From assembly GCA_050953505.1 (NCBI GenBank), contig JBMNMU010000001.1, positions 1,240,001 to 1,304,000 of the forward strand: a stretch of 64,000 nt of DNA. The letters run 5' to 3'. Shown here one piece after another: positions 1 through 7,586 of the stretch. The notes beneath the pieces were generated by a model. That model made no database searches. It worked only from the letters and a program-made list of their open reading frames with translations, and had not been told where the DNA came from. How positions within the stretch are numbered: the first letter of the stretch is position 1; each line of letters begins with the position of its first letter. The translations under genes and the position numbers were made by a program. The stretch comes from JBMNMU01 sp050953505. GTDB lineage: Bacteria > Bacillota > Clostridia > Peptostreptococcales > Anaerovoracaceae.

Positions 1-6
1 CTCTCC

Positions 7-53
7 TTAATATTCTGCTCAAAACGTAACACGTTTTGCTAAGCAGGATTTAT
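7..53. repeat. Dispersed imperfect palindrome, copy 1
   Basis: An AT-rich unit of about 47 bp whose centre folds as AAAACG...CGTTTT and whose outer arms are ATTCTGCT and AGCAGGAT. Closely similar units occur at 94-141 and 32472-32523. It lies downstream of ylxM with no coding potential. It looks like a REP/MITE-type intergenic palindrome, but the family is not recognised. Confidence 0.55.
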
Positions 54-57
54 ACAG

Positions 58-92
58 AAATTGTCCAGCTTTAGCTGGCACACAATTTTTCA
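58..92. terminator. Hairpin downstream of ylxM
   Basis: The stem CCAGCT/AGCTGG is extended by AATTGT/ACAATT arms and followed by a T-run on the + strand. It lies between the two palindromic repeats and 3' of ylxM. It could terminate the ylxM transcript or belong to the repeat cluster. The role is inferred only from the fold. Confidence 0.35.
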
Positions 93-93
93 G

Positions 94-141
94 TTAACAT
101 TCTATCCAAAACAAGAAGTGTTTTGCTAGGCAGAATTTATC
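94..141. repeat. Dispersed imperfect palindrome, copy 2
   Basis: Second copy of the unit at 7-53. It shares ATTCT, the AAAAC...GTTTT central stem and the trailing TTTTGCTAGGCAGAATTTAT. It overlaps the last codons of ylxM, so the repeat forms the 3' end of that gene. Confidence 0.55.
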
Positions 142-509
142 GTTCCTATCATGCTTTTAAGCTTATTAAGCCTCGCATTTAACTTTTCATTTTCCTTATT
201 TTCTATTATAATCCCATCTAGTTCGTTTTCTATTTTCTGCATGGTCTCTTTAGTGGCCATAGTTTGCTTTATAAGGCCTAACTTTTCCTCGTAATCCTGT
301 AGTGATTTTTCTGCTCTTTTAACGGTGTCATGTACGCCTTGGCGACTAATGCCAAACTCTTCGGCAATTTCAGATAAGGAAAAATTGTCCGCATAATATA
401 GGCCCATGATTTCTTGTTGCTTCGGCGTAAGCAGCTGACCATAAAAATCATAAAGCATGCTTATTTCAATTACCTTCTCAATCATTGTTATTCGCCTCTT
501 TTCTGCCAT
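126..509 (-). CDS. ylxM: UPF0122 family DNA-binding protein YlxM
   Basis: A 127-residue helix-turn-helix protein of the YlxM/UPF0122 family, which is usually encoded just upstream of ffh and is thought to modulate the signal recognition particle genes. The recognisable core is YDFYGQLLTPKQQEIMGLYY followed by the HTH segment SLSEIAEEFGISRQGVHD (about residues 45-62) and a charged coiled-coil-like tail. The start could be the first Met or MIEKVIEIS nine codons later, which matches the usual family N-terminus. ffh would lie beyond the left edge on the minus strand. The last codons run into a dispersed palindromic repeat, so the C-terminal tail may be lineage-specific. Confidence 0.85.
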   Translation of the reverse strand: MAEKRRITMIEKVIEISMLYDFYGQLLTPKQQEIMGLYYADNFSLSEIAEEFGISRQGVHDTVKRAEKSLQDYEEKLGLIKQTMATKETMQKIENELDGIIIENKENEKLNARLNKLKSMIGTINSA

Positions 510-575
510 TGGCAGATGTTACATAACTAAATTACCTGACAATAATTTGCCTTGACACCTTGTATAAAATAGCAT

Positions 576-615
576 AAAAAAAAACTGCTGTCAAGTAAAA
601 ATACTTGGCAGCAGT
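576..615 (-). terminator. Terminator of the hyd operon
   Basis: Inverted repeat ACTGCTG...CAGCAGT, with CAAGTA/TACTTG continuing the stem. On the minus strand it is followed by a run of nine T. It lies just after the hydA stop codon and matches a Rho-independent terminator. Confidence 0.85.
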
Positions 616-633
616 AAAATATTTTATTAATTT

Positions 634-2355
634 TTATTTTGCCTTGTAATGTACATGCAACAGATCGTGGGCCCTTCCTTTTAGTATTCCACTATAAAGA
701 GGTGGTATAAATGGGTTCTCATCAGAATGTCTGAGATTTGTCTGCTTATCTGCCGCATAAAGGCTTTCCATTCTAAGCTGTTTCCTGTCTCTCAATCCAA
801 ATGGCTGACCAGCTCCGCCTATACAGCCACCGGGGCATGCCATAACCTCTATAAAATGATATTCTACTTCACCAGATTTGATTTTTTGTATCAATCTTTC
901 TGCGTTGCCCAAGCCATTAACCACAGCAATTCTAAGAGCATCTCCATTACCATTAGGAGTAAATTCAAATTCCTTGATCCCCTCCATACCCCTGACACCT
1001 ATAAACCTAATGTTGTCAATGCTGGTGTGGCTCTTATCTTTAACAACCTTACGAATAACTGCCTCAGTAACTCCACCTGTAGCGCCAAAAATTAAGCCAC
1101 CTCCACTATACATACCAAAAGGTAAGTCATGGGCTTCAGGCTCCAGTTCCTTGAAAACAATTCCTGCTTCGGTAATCATATCTGCCAAACCTTCTGTTGA
1201 TATAACAGCATCCACATCGTAATGTCCATCGGTAATAAACTCCGGCCTATGAGCCTCCATTTTCTTAGCTGTACAAGGCATAATAGACACAACAAAGGTC
1301 TCACGATGATCATCAGGATACTTTTCCTTAAAATAGGCCTTCACTAAGGAACCGAACATTTGTTGAGGAGATCGGCAGGTAGATACCTGTGGCATTAATT
1401 CCGGATGTTTTTCTTCTACATACTTTACCCAAGCCGGGCAGCATGAAGTAAATAAGGGAAGCTTTTCGCCTTTTTCCAGCTTGCTTAAAAACTCATTTGT
1501 CTCTTCGATAACGGTTAGATCTGCGGTGAAAGAAGTGTCATATACTTCATCAAAACCAAGTTTTCGTAATGCAGCAATAATCAGCGGCATGACATTCTCA
1601 CTATTTTGATATCCGAATAGCTCTCCAAGCCCTACTCGAACAGCCGGCGCAACTTGGGCTACCACTCGTTTTTCCTTATCGTAAATAGCATCCCAGACTG
1701 AAGGAACATCATTTTTTATGGTAATTGCACCTGTGGGGCATACAGCAGCACATTGGCCACAGCTTACACATTCTGTTTCGCTAATAGGCATATCAAAAGC
1801 CGGCGAAACCATCATTTCATATCCTCGAAGAGCAAAGTCTATGGCACCTACATTCTGTGTTTCACTGCACATTCGCACACAGTCCCCGCAAAGAATGCAT
1901 TTATTAGGATTACGGAGAATAGCCAAGCTGGAATCGTCAATTTGATATTCGTCTTTATAAGCTTTTTCTGTTTTATCAAAACGCACCTCATCTATACCAA
2001 ATCTCTTTGCTATAGATTGTAGTTTACAATTTCCACTCTTTGGGCATGTCGTACATTCTCTGCAGTGGGAGGCAAGAAGCATTCTCAGGATCGTCTTTCG
2101 GTGCTTATTTAACTTCGGCGTGTTAGTCCTGACTTCCATTTTATCCTTTGGCGGTGTGGAGCAGGATGCTATAACATTCCCCCAATTGTCTTCAACAATA
2201 CACATCCTACAGGCTCCATAAACAGAAAGCTCTGAGTAATAACAAAAAGTTGGTATTTCAATTCCGGCCTTACGGATTACGTCCAAAATATTTTTTTCAT
2301 CGGTAAAAGGAACCGTTTCACCATTTATTATCATAAATTTGTTTGCAGTAGTCAT
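634..2355 (-). CDS. hydA: [FeFe] hydrogenase catalytic subunit HydA, NAD-linked type
   Basis: Catalytic subunit of a soluble multimeric [FeFe] hydrogenase, 573 residues. In order it has an N-terminal [2Fe-2S] domain (C38, C49, C52, C65), a His-Cys3 [4Fe-4S] site (H97, C101, C104, C110), two [4Fe-4S] ferredoxin motifs (CILCGDCVRMC at 153-163, CVSCGQCAAVCP at 196-207) and the H-cluster domain. The H-cluster motifs are TSCCPAW (303-309), MPCTAKKME (359-367) and EVMACPGGCIGGAGQP (503-518). The third has Ala where many family members have Gly. Directly upstream are HydB- and HydC-type genes, which is the organisation of electron-bifurcating or NADH-dependent enzymes. Bifurcation itself is inferred from family and context. 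Confidence 0.95.
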   Translation of the reverse strand: MTTANKFMIINGETVPFTDEKNILDVIRKAGIEIPTFCYYSELSVYGACRMCIVEDNWGNVIASCSTPPKDKMEVRTNTPKLNKHRKTILRMLLASHCRECTTCPKSGNCKLQSIAKRFGIDEVRFDKTEKAYKDEYQIDDSSLAILRNPNKCILCGDCVRMCSETQNVGAIDFALRGYEMMVSPAFDMPISETECVSCGQCAAVCPTGAITIKNDVPSVWDAIYDKEKRVVAQVAPAVRVGLGELFGYQNSENVMPLIIAALRKLGFDEVYDTSFTADLTVIEETNEFLSKLEKGEKLPLFTSCCPAWVKYVEEKHPELMPQVSTCRSPQQMFGSLVKAYFKEKYPDDHRETFVVSIMPCTAKKMEAHRPEFITDGHYDVDAVISTEGLADMITEAGIVFKELEPEAHDLPFGMYSGGGLIFGATGGVTEAVIRKVVKDKSHTSIDNIRFIGVRGMEGIKEFEFTPNGNGDALRIAVVNGLGNAERLIQKIKSGEVEYHFIEVMACPGGCIGGAGQPFGLRDRKQLRMESLYAADKQTNLRHSDENPFIPPLYSGILKGRAHDLLHVHYKAK

Positions 2356-2369
2356 TGTAATTCCTTTCT

Positions 2370-4121
2370 TTACATTTCTACTATCGCATCAAATTTGCAT
2401 GCATCGATGCATAGTTTGCATTTGGTACATCTTGATTTGTCAATTACATGAGGTTGACGCCTTTTGCCACTGATAGCATTCGCTGGGCAAGCATCTTTAC
2501 AGAGGCCGCATCCTTTACAGCTATCTGAAATAATCTCGATACGTTTTAACCCTTTGCATTTGCCGGTAGGACAATGTTTATCAATCACGTGGGCATGATA
2601 TTCATCTTCAAACTCTCTAATGGTGCTCATCACTGGCAGTGCAGCGGTTTTTCCCAGTCCGCACAAAGCAGTAGTTGTTATAGTATCAGCTAGATCAAGT
2701 AGCATATCGATTTGCTCTATAGTACTTCTACCATTAACAATATCATCTAAGATTTCATTCATCAGGTGGGTGCCCTCTCTGCAGGGTACGCATTTCCCAC
2801 AGGATTCCTGTTCTGTGAAATCCATAAAGAATTTGGCTATACTGACCATACAAGTGTCTTCATCCATGACTACAAGTCCGCCAGATCCAACCATAGCTCC
2901 TACCTTTTTCAAAGAGTCAAAATCCAGACCCATATCCAAGTGTTTCTCCGTCAAGCATCCACCTGAGGGCCCACCAATTTGGACCGCTTTGAAGGCTTTA
3001 TTATTTTTTATCCCCCCACCTATATCGAAGATTACTTCTCGTAGCGAGGTTCCCATTGGGACTTCTACCAAGCCTGTGTGATTTACATTACCTGTAAGAG
3101 CAAAAGCCTTCGTCCCGGGGCTTTTTTCGATTCCTATATCTCGATAGGCTTGTGCTCCATTAGCAATAATAAATGGAATATGTGCAAAGGTTTCAACATT
3201 ATTTAGTACTGTTGGTTTTCCAAAGAGTCCTTGTTCTACTGTTCTAGGTGGTTTTACCCTTGGCATACCACGATTTCCTTCTATAGATGCTGTTAAGGCA
3301 CTACCTTCCCCACATACAAATGCTCCCGCACCTAAGTTTATTCTGATATGGAAGTTGAATGTACTTCCTAAGATATTATTTCCCAAAAACCCCATCTCTT
3401 CAGCTTGGGCGATAGCCTTTTTTAATCGCTGCACGGCCAAAGGATATTCTGCACGTACATAGATATAACCTATCTCAGCACCAGTAGCAATGCCGGCAAT
3501 CACCATGCCTTCCAGCATTTTGTGAGGATCACCTTCCATTATACTTCTATCCATAAAAGCGCCGGGGTCTCCTTCATCCGCATTACAAACTACATATTTC
3601 GTCGGCTCTGTTTGAGCAGCGACCTGCAACCACTTTTTACCTGTTGGAAAGCCGCCGCCCCCTCGGCCTCTTAGTCCGGATTTTTCAACTTCTTGGCAAA
3701 TATTGTCGCCATCCATTTCGAAGACAGCTTTTTTCAAAGCCTCATAACCTCCCGCTTTAATATAGTCATTAATATCCTCAGGGTCGATTGCTCCACAATT
3801 TTTTAAAGCAATTCTTGTCTGTTTTTCCAAAAAATCAGCACCGGATTGTGGGATTCGATATTCTTCAACAGGTTCATGGCCAATTAAATGTTGCTGAACT
3901 ACCCGTTCCACCTTCTCTTTTGTCATATGTACATACCGTACCAATTCCCCGTCATCCTGATAAACATCTACAATTGGCTCCAGGTAACAGCTCCCGATAC
4001 ATCCAGTTATTCCTACTGTATCAGTCAAATCATTGGCTTTAATATGATATCGGAAAGCTTCTTCAACTTTTTTAGCCCCTGAAGCAATACCACAGCTTCC
4101 CTGCCCTATAGTAATTCTCAT
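2370..4121 (-). CDS. hydB: NuoF-like hydrogenase subunit HydB
   Basis: NADH- and FMN-binding subunit, 583 residues. It starts with a thioredoxin-like [2Fe-2S] domain (C10, C41, C45). The NuoF core follows, with the glycine-rich nucleotide loop GRGGGGFPTGKKW (about 152-164), an SLBB segment and a [4Fe-4S] site CGKCVPCREGT (about 443). Two C-terminal [4Fe-4S] motifs, CKGCGLCKDACP and CTKCKLCIDAC, complete it. This fused layout is typical of HydB in clostridial NAD-dependent [FeFe] hydrogenases and distinguishes it from plain respiratory NuoF. It starts 2 nt after the hydC stop and ends 14 nt before hydA, so the three are cotranscribed. It passes electrons between NAD(H), ferredoxin and HydA. 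Confidence 0.93.
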   Translation of the reverse strand: MRITIGQGSCGIASGAKKVEEAFRYHIKANDLTDTVGITGCIGSCYLEPIVDVYQDDGELVRYVHMTKEKVERVVQQHLIGHEPVEEYRIPQSGADFLEKQTRIALKNCGAIDPEDINDYIKAGGYEALKKAVFEMDGDNICQEVEKSGLRGRGGGGFPTGKKWLQVAAQTEPTKYVVCNADEGDPGAFMDRSIMEGDPHKMLEGMVIAGIATGAEIGYIYVRAEYPLAVQRLKKAIAQAEEMGFLGNNILGSTFNFHIRINLGAGAFVCGEGSALTASIEGNRGMPRVKPPRTVEQGLFGKPTVLNNVETFAHIPFIIANGAQAYRDIGIEKSPGTKAFALTGNVNHTGLVEVPMGTSLREVIFDIGGGIKNNKAFKAVQIGGPSGGCLTEKHLDMGLDFDSLKKVGAMVGSGGLVVMDEDTCMVSIAKFFMDFTEQESCGKCVPCREGTHLMNEILDDIVNGRSTIEQIDMLLDLADTITTTALCGLGKTAALPVMSTIREFEDEYHAHVIDKHCPTGKCKGLKRIEIISDSCKGCGLCKDACPANAISGKRRQPHVIDKSRCTKCKLCIDACKFDAIVEM

Positions 4122-4123
4122 CC

Positions 4124-4672
4124 TTAAGCCCCCTGTTCTGTTTGTGTTTCTGATTGAGTTTTGATTTTGTTAATGATTTCTAGCGTTTTAGCTTCTGTGA
4201 GATTTCCGTATGTTTCTTCACCATGCTTATTTTGAATCATCATCACTGGGGCTAAACTACAACATCCTAAGCATGCTACATTATTTAATGTAAATAATCC
4301 GTCAACAGTAGTTTCGCCGTCGGAAATTTTTAGTTCTTTACAAATAGCTTCTTCGATATCTTTTGAACCACTTACATGACAAGCTGTACCTTGACAAAGC
4401 ATAATAAGGTTTTTCCCCATAGGCTTTAGCCTAAACTGTGTATAGAACGTGGCTATACCATAAATCTTTGCCTGTGTATATCCAGTTCTTTTTGATATGT
4501 GAGCAATTACTTCTCTTGGTAAATAGCCATAAATCGCCTGGGTCTTTTGTAATATGATTATCAGGCTTCCCTGCATATCCTTGACCTCATCCAAAAATGC
4601 ATCCAGTTCTGTTAAGTCAAATTGTCCTTTGTTCTGGCAATCGCAAATGTAGTTATCATCCTTATGGTCCAT
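4124..4672 (-). CDS. hydC: NuoE-like hydrogenase subunit HydC
   Basis: Small [2Fe-2S] subunit of the NAD-linked hydrogenase, 182 residues, thioredoxin-like NuoE fold. Cluster ligands are C93 and C98 in CQGTAC and C134 and C138 in CLGCC, giving the family spacing. An N-terminal helical region with YGYLPREVI precedes the fold. It is the first gene of hydCBA; the ATG follows an AGGAGG-type site. The promoter region upstream contains a Rex-like operator. Confidence 0.93.
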   Translation of the reverse strand: MDHKDDNYICDCQNKGQFDLTELDAFLDEVKDMQGSLIIILQKTQAIYGYLPREVIAHISKRTGYTQAKIYGIATFYTQFRLKPMGKNLIMLCQGTACHVSGSKDIEEAICKELKISDGETTVDGLFTLNNVACLGCCSLAPVMMIQNKHGEETYGNLTEAKTLEIINKIKTQSETQTEQGA

Positions 4673-4739
4673 ATGCTACCTCCTTGACATATTTAAAGCA
4701 TAACTTAAGATGATAAATTGTTAAATTTAAGTACTAGTA

Positions 4740-4767
4740 TTCATACTTAATGTTAATTATTTATCAA
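4740..4767 (-). promoter_or_regulatory. hydCBA promoter with Rex-like operator
   Basis: Read on the minus strand, TTGATA and TATGAA are separated by 16 bp and could be -35 and -10 boxes. Overlapping the -35 and spacer, at 4750-4767 on the + strand, is ATGTTAATTATTTATCAA. This matches the published Rex consensus TTGTTAANNNNTTAACAA at 12 of 14 defined positions. Rex senses NADH/NAD and commonly controls fermentation and hydrogenase genes in Clostridia. The operator assignment is an inference from the match and its position. Confidence 0.45.
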
Positions 4768-4969
4768 TAATATACTACTACAAAAAAATGGATATGTAAA
4801 GGCCTAATTGTTAGTATTCCAATCATTTTTTAATAACAACTAAATACTTCTTTCTCAACAAACGGGTAATTTCGTGAATTTTTTGAATATTTTGCTAATT
4901 TTTTGATATATTTTTCACTATTGTTGCTTTGCATGAGTTAAACATTTAACCATTAGGATTTTTTATATA

Positions 4970-5016
4970 AAAAAATGGCCTGGGGTGTAGAACGATTACA
5001 ACCCCCACAAGCCATT
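4970..5016 (-). terminator. Terminator of sppA
   Basis: Long imperfect hairpin: AATGGC pairs with GCCATT, and GGGGTGTA with TACAACCCC. On the minus strand it is followed by TTTTTTT, just past the sppA stop codon. Confidence 0.8.
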
Positions 5017-5072
5017 CCTAATTACCTTTATTTTGTTCTATATCTTTGTACTTCAGTCCCTTTGTTCTTAAG

Positions 5073-6167
5073 TTAATACATCATTAGCTCACATTGATAA
5101 CTGATAGGGAATTTGTTGTTTCCTTTTACTACTTCTAATAAGGCAGATACATCCCCACCGGTGTTACTACTAAGTAAATCAGGCAACCTTACGCCCCTTA
5201 AAATATTACCCCAAAAGGAAGTATCCCTATAAACAATATCAACGATGGCACAGTCCCACAAGTTATAGTTTTGACTCATGAGAAGGAGGGCATCTTCTTT
5301 TGTTCCTATCTGATCAACTAGCCCAAGCTCAAAAGCTTGCTTCGCAGAGTAGATTCGTCCATCTGCCATTTCTCTTACGGCTAGTAGGTCCATACTTCTT
5401 TCCTGAGCAACGATTCCAACAAACTGTTCATAAGCTTCGTCCACCAGTGTTTGGAAAAGCTGCTTTTGCTCCACTGTTAAAGGATCCACCATGCTTCCCA
5501 TGGCTTTATTCTCACCGGATGTTATGGTTACAGTTTTTATTCCATACCGTTCCAGCAGCTCTGAGATGTCAAAAAGAGTCCCTATGGTAACTCCGATAGA
5601 ACCAGTCCAGGTATTTCTGTTAGCAACAATCTCATCTGCAGCTGCAGCAATATAATATCCTCCTGAAGCCGCCATAGATCCCATAGATGCATAAATGGGT
5701 CTATCAGTCTCATCTTTGTATTGCTTAAGCTTTAAATATAGTTCATCACTTTCATAAATACCTCCTCCTGGCGAGTCAATGAAAAGAAGAAGCCCTTTAT
5801 TATTTGAATCCTCCATTAGGTCATCAATACGATCTAAAGTCCACTGATGCTGGTAACCAACTGGAAATCCTAAAGAGTCTGATTGACCAGACATAATACT
5901 TCCTTCCACATATACAATAGCGATATAGGGGCCTTGAGCTGAATAATCCTCATCAATGCCGAAAATAGAGGCTTTGATATTGTTTAAGATCAGGCCCAAA
6001 ACAATAACCCCTCCCAGGATGCAGCCAAAGATCATCAAGCTCTTTTTTAGCCTTTTATTTTTAACCTTACTTTGGTTTTGCTGCGGATTCCGTTGTTCTG
6101 CAAACCTATGTTCTTGTTCTTTTATCTCATTTTCATCCTTTTGTTTTATCCCATTATTATCAGACAT
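5073..6167 (-). CDS. sppA: Signal peptide peptidase SppA, S49 family
   Basis: Membrane-anchored serine peptidase that degrades cleaved signal peptides, 364 residues. After a polar, lysine-rich N-terminus there is one membrane segment (about residues 45-64), then the S49 protease domain. The nucleophile loop is MGSMAASGGYYIAAA (Ser of ASGG), and the candidate general-base lysine is in TSGENKAMGS, giving the Ser/Lys dyad of the single-domain bacterial SppA. The ATG at 6167 is preferred over the TTG one codon upstream because AAGGGGAAAATTG gives normal spacing to it. It is monocistronic, with its own terminator, and divergent from the GntR operon. Confidence 0.9.
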   Translation of the reverse strand: MSDNNGIKQKDENEIKEQEHRFAEQRNPQQNQSKVKNKRLKKSLMIFGCILGGVIVLGLILNNIKASIFGIDEDYSAQGPYIAIVYVEGSIMSGQSDSLGFPVGYQHQWTLDRIDDLMEDSNNKGLLLFIDSPGGGIYESDELYLKLKQYKDETDRPIYASMGSMAASGGYYIAAAADEIVANRNTWTGSIGVTIGTLFDISELLERYGIKTVTITSGENKAMGSMVDPLTVEQKQLFQTLVDEAYEQFVGIVAQERSMDLLAVREMADGRIYSAKQAFELGLVDQIGTKEDALLLMSQNYNLWDCAIVDIVYRDTSFWGNILRGVRLPDLLSSNTGGDVSALLEVVKGNNKFPISYQCELMMY

Positions 6168-6251
6168 CAATTTTCCCCTTTCCTATTTCTTTTCTCTATT
6201 CTCTCTTTATTTCATTCTCGTGTCAAATTAAAAAATTAAAAAAAATAATTG

Positions 6252-6281
6252 TTGACAGTGTACTATGACATGTAATACACT
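6252..6281 (+). promoter_or_regulatory. Promoter and palindromic operator of the GntR/ABC operon
   Basis: TTGACA and TACACT are separated by 18 bp. The same stretch carries the inverted repeat AGTGTA...TACACT (6257-6281), centred between the boxes. GntR proteins of the YtrA type usually repress their own ABC operons by binding such palindromes, so self-repression is likely. Confidence 0.6.
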
Positions 6282-6310
6282 AGACACACCATAAGAAAGG
6301 GGGTATTGCT

Positions 6311-6697
6311 GTGTTTCAAATCGACTTAAAAAGTAGAAAATCTATTTATGAGCAAGTCGTCGATAATATTAAAGATCTCATTATAACAGGTGTGATCAAA
6401 GCAGAAGACAAAATTCCGTCTGTGCGTGAGCTGTCTAAAATACTCACAGTAAATCCAAATACCGTTCAAAAGGCTTATAGAGAGCTGGAATATCAAGGCT
6501 TCCTTTACACCGTTTCCGGGCTTGGGACCTTCGTCGCTTCAAAAGGAGATATACAAATGAACGAAAAAAAAATCGATGAGATTAAGGAACACATTCTGGT
6601 AAGCATAAAGGAATTACAGTACCTTGGCTTATCTTTAGAGCAAATCAAAGAAACCATCGATGAATTACTGAAGGAAAGGAGCAATTTATATGATTAA
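6311..6697 (+). CDS. GntR-family transcriptional regulator, YtrA-type
   Basis: A 128-residue regulator with a GTG start behind GAAAGGGGGT. The N-terminal winged helix covers about residues 10-75 and includes IPSVRELSKILTVNPNTVQKAYRELE, the YtrA-subfamily recognition region. Only a short helical C-terminal segment follows, as in this subfamily, which lacks a large ligand domain. It overlaps the next gene by 8 nt. Such regulators normally repress the ABC transporter genes that follow; the palindrome in the promoter fits this. Confidence 0.88.
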   Translation: MFQIDLKSRKSIYEQVVDNIKDLIITGVIKAEDKIPSVRELSKILTVNPNTVQKAYRELEYQGFLYTVSGLGTFVASKGDIQMNEKKIDEIKEHILVSIKELQYLGLSLEQIKETIDELLKERSNLYD

Positions 6698-7586
6698 GAT
6701 CTCAAACCTGGATAAAAAATTTGATGACTTCTCTGCTCTTATCGACTTAGACCTCCATGTGAAAAAAGGATCCATCTATGGCCTTGTAGGCACAAACGGC
6801 GCCGGAAAGACAACAGTGATTAAACATGTCACCGGGATTCTAAAACCAGATTCAGGGGAAGTATTAATCGAAGGAAGTAGTGTGTATGAAAACATCTCTT
6901 TAAAACAACGAATGGGCTTTATTCCAGATGATTTGTATTTCTTTGCTAGCTATAATTTAAAGGAATCTGCTAAGTTCTACAAGTCCATTTATCCTAATTG
7001 GAGTGATGACCGCTACAATCACATGCTTAAGCAATTTAAACTAAATGAGAAAAGTAAGCTTTCTAGGTTTTCAAAAGGGATGCAAAAGCAGGCCGCCTTC
7101 ATACTTACCATGTCCTCTATGCCTGATTATCTCATACTTGATGAACCTATTGATGGACTGGATCCTATCATTAGAAAGTTAGTTTGGAAATATATTGTGG
7201 AGGATGTTGCAGAAAGAGAAATGACTGTTCTTGTTTCCTCTCATAATCTTCGCGAGCTGGAAGGCATCTGTGATTCTATTGGTATTCTTTCCAAGGGCAA
7301 AATGATGATAGAAAGAGATCTTGACGAGTTGAAGTCAGATATTCACAAAATCCAAGTTGCCTTTAAGGATGGGACTGAAAATCCTTATGCCGGCCTAAAT
7401 GTACTTCATAAGGAGTCAAGGGGAACAGTTGATCTGCTTATCATCAGAAACAGAAAAGATGTGGTGGAAAGCATCATCGCTGAAAAGCATCCTATTTTAT
7501 TTGACCTACTACCTTTATCCCTAGAGGAAATATTTATCTATGAACTGGGAGGTGAAAATAGTGAAATCGAAAGCATCATTTTTTAG
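6690..7586 (+). CDS. ABC transporter ATP-binding protein
   Basis: A 298-residue ABC ATPase of the YtrB/CcmA-like class. Walker A is GTNGAGKTT (about 34-42), the signature is the non-canonical LSRFSKGMQKQ, and Walker B is YLILDEPIDGLDP, followed by the switch His in SSHNLRELEG. A ~70-residue C-terminal extension follows the nucleotide-binding domain. It is translationally coupled to the regulator and to the permease downstream. The substrate is unknown; relatives are linked to cell-envelope stress or antimicrobial peptide export. Confidence 0.9.
   Translation: MIKISNLDKKFDDFSALIDLDLHVKKGSIYGLVGTNGAGKTTVIKHVTGILKPDSGEVLIEGSSVYENISLKQRMGFIPDDLYFFASYNLKESAKFYKSIYPNWSDDRYNHMLKQFKLNEKSKLSRFSKGMQKQAAFILTMSSMPDYLILDEPIDGLDPIIRKLVWKYIVEDVAEREMTVLVSSHNLRELEGICDSIGILSKGKMMIERDLDELKSDIHKIQVAFKDGTENPYAGLNVLHKESRGTVDLLIIRNRKDVVESIIAEKHPILFDLLPLSLEEIFIYELGGENSEIESIIF

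Noticed and set aside
830..850. Loss of function in HydA because the third H-cluster motif has GGAGQP
   Set aside because: The cluster cysteines are all present; Gly to Ala at this position alone is a mild change and not evidence of inactivation.
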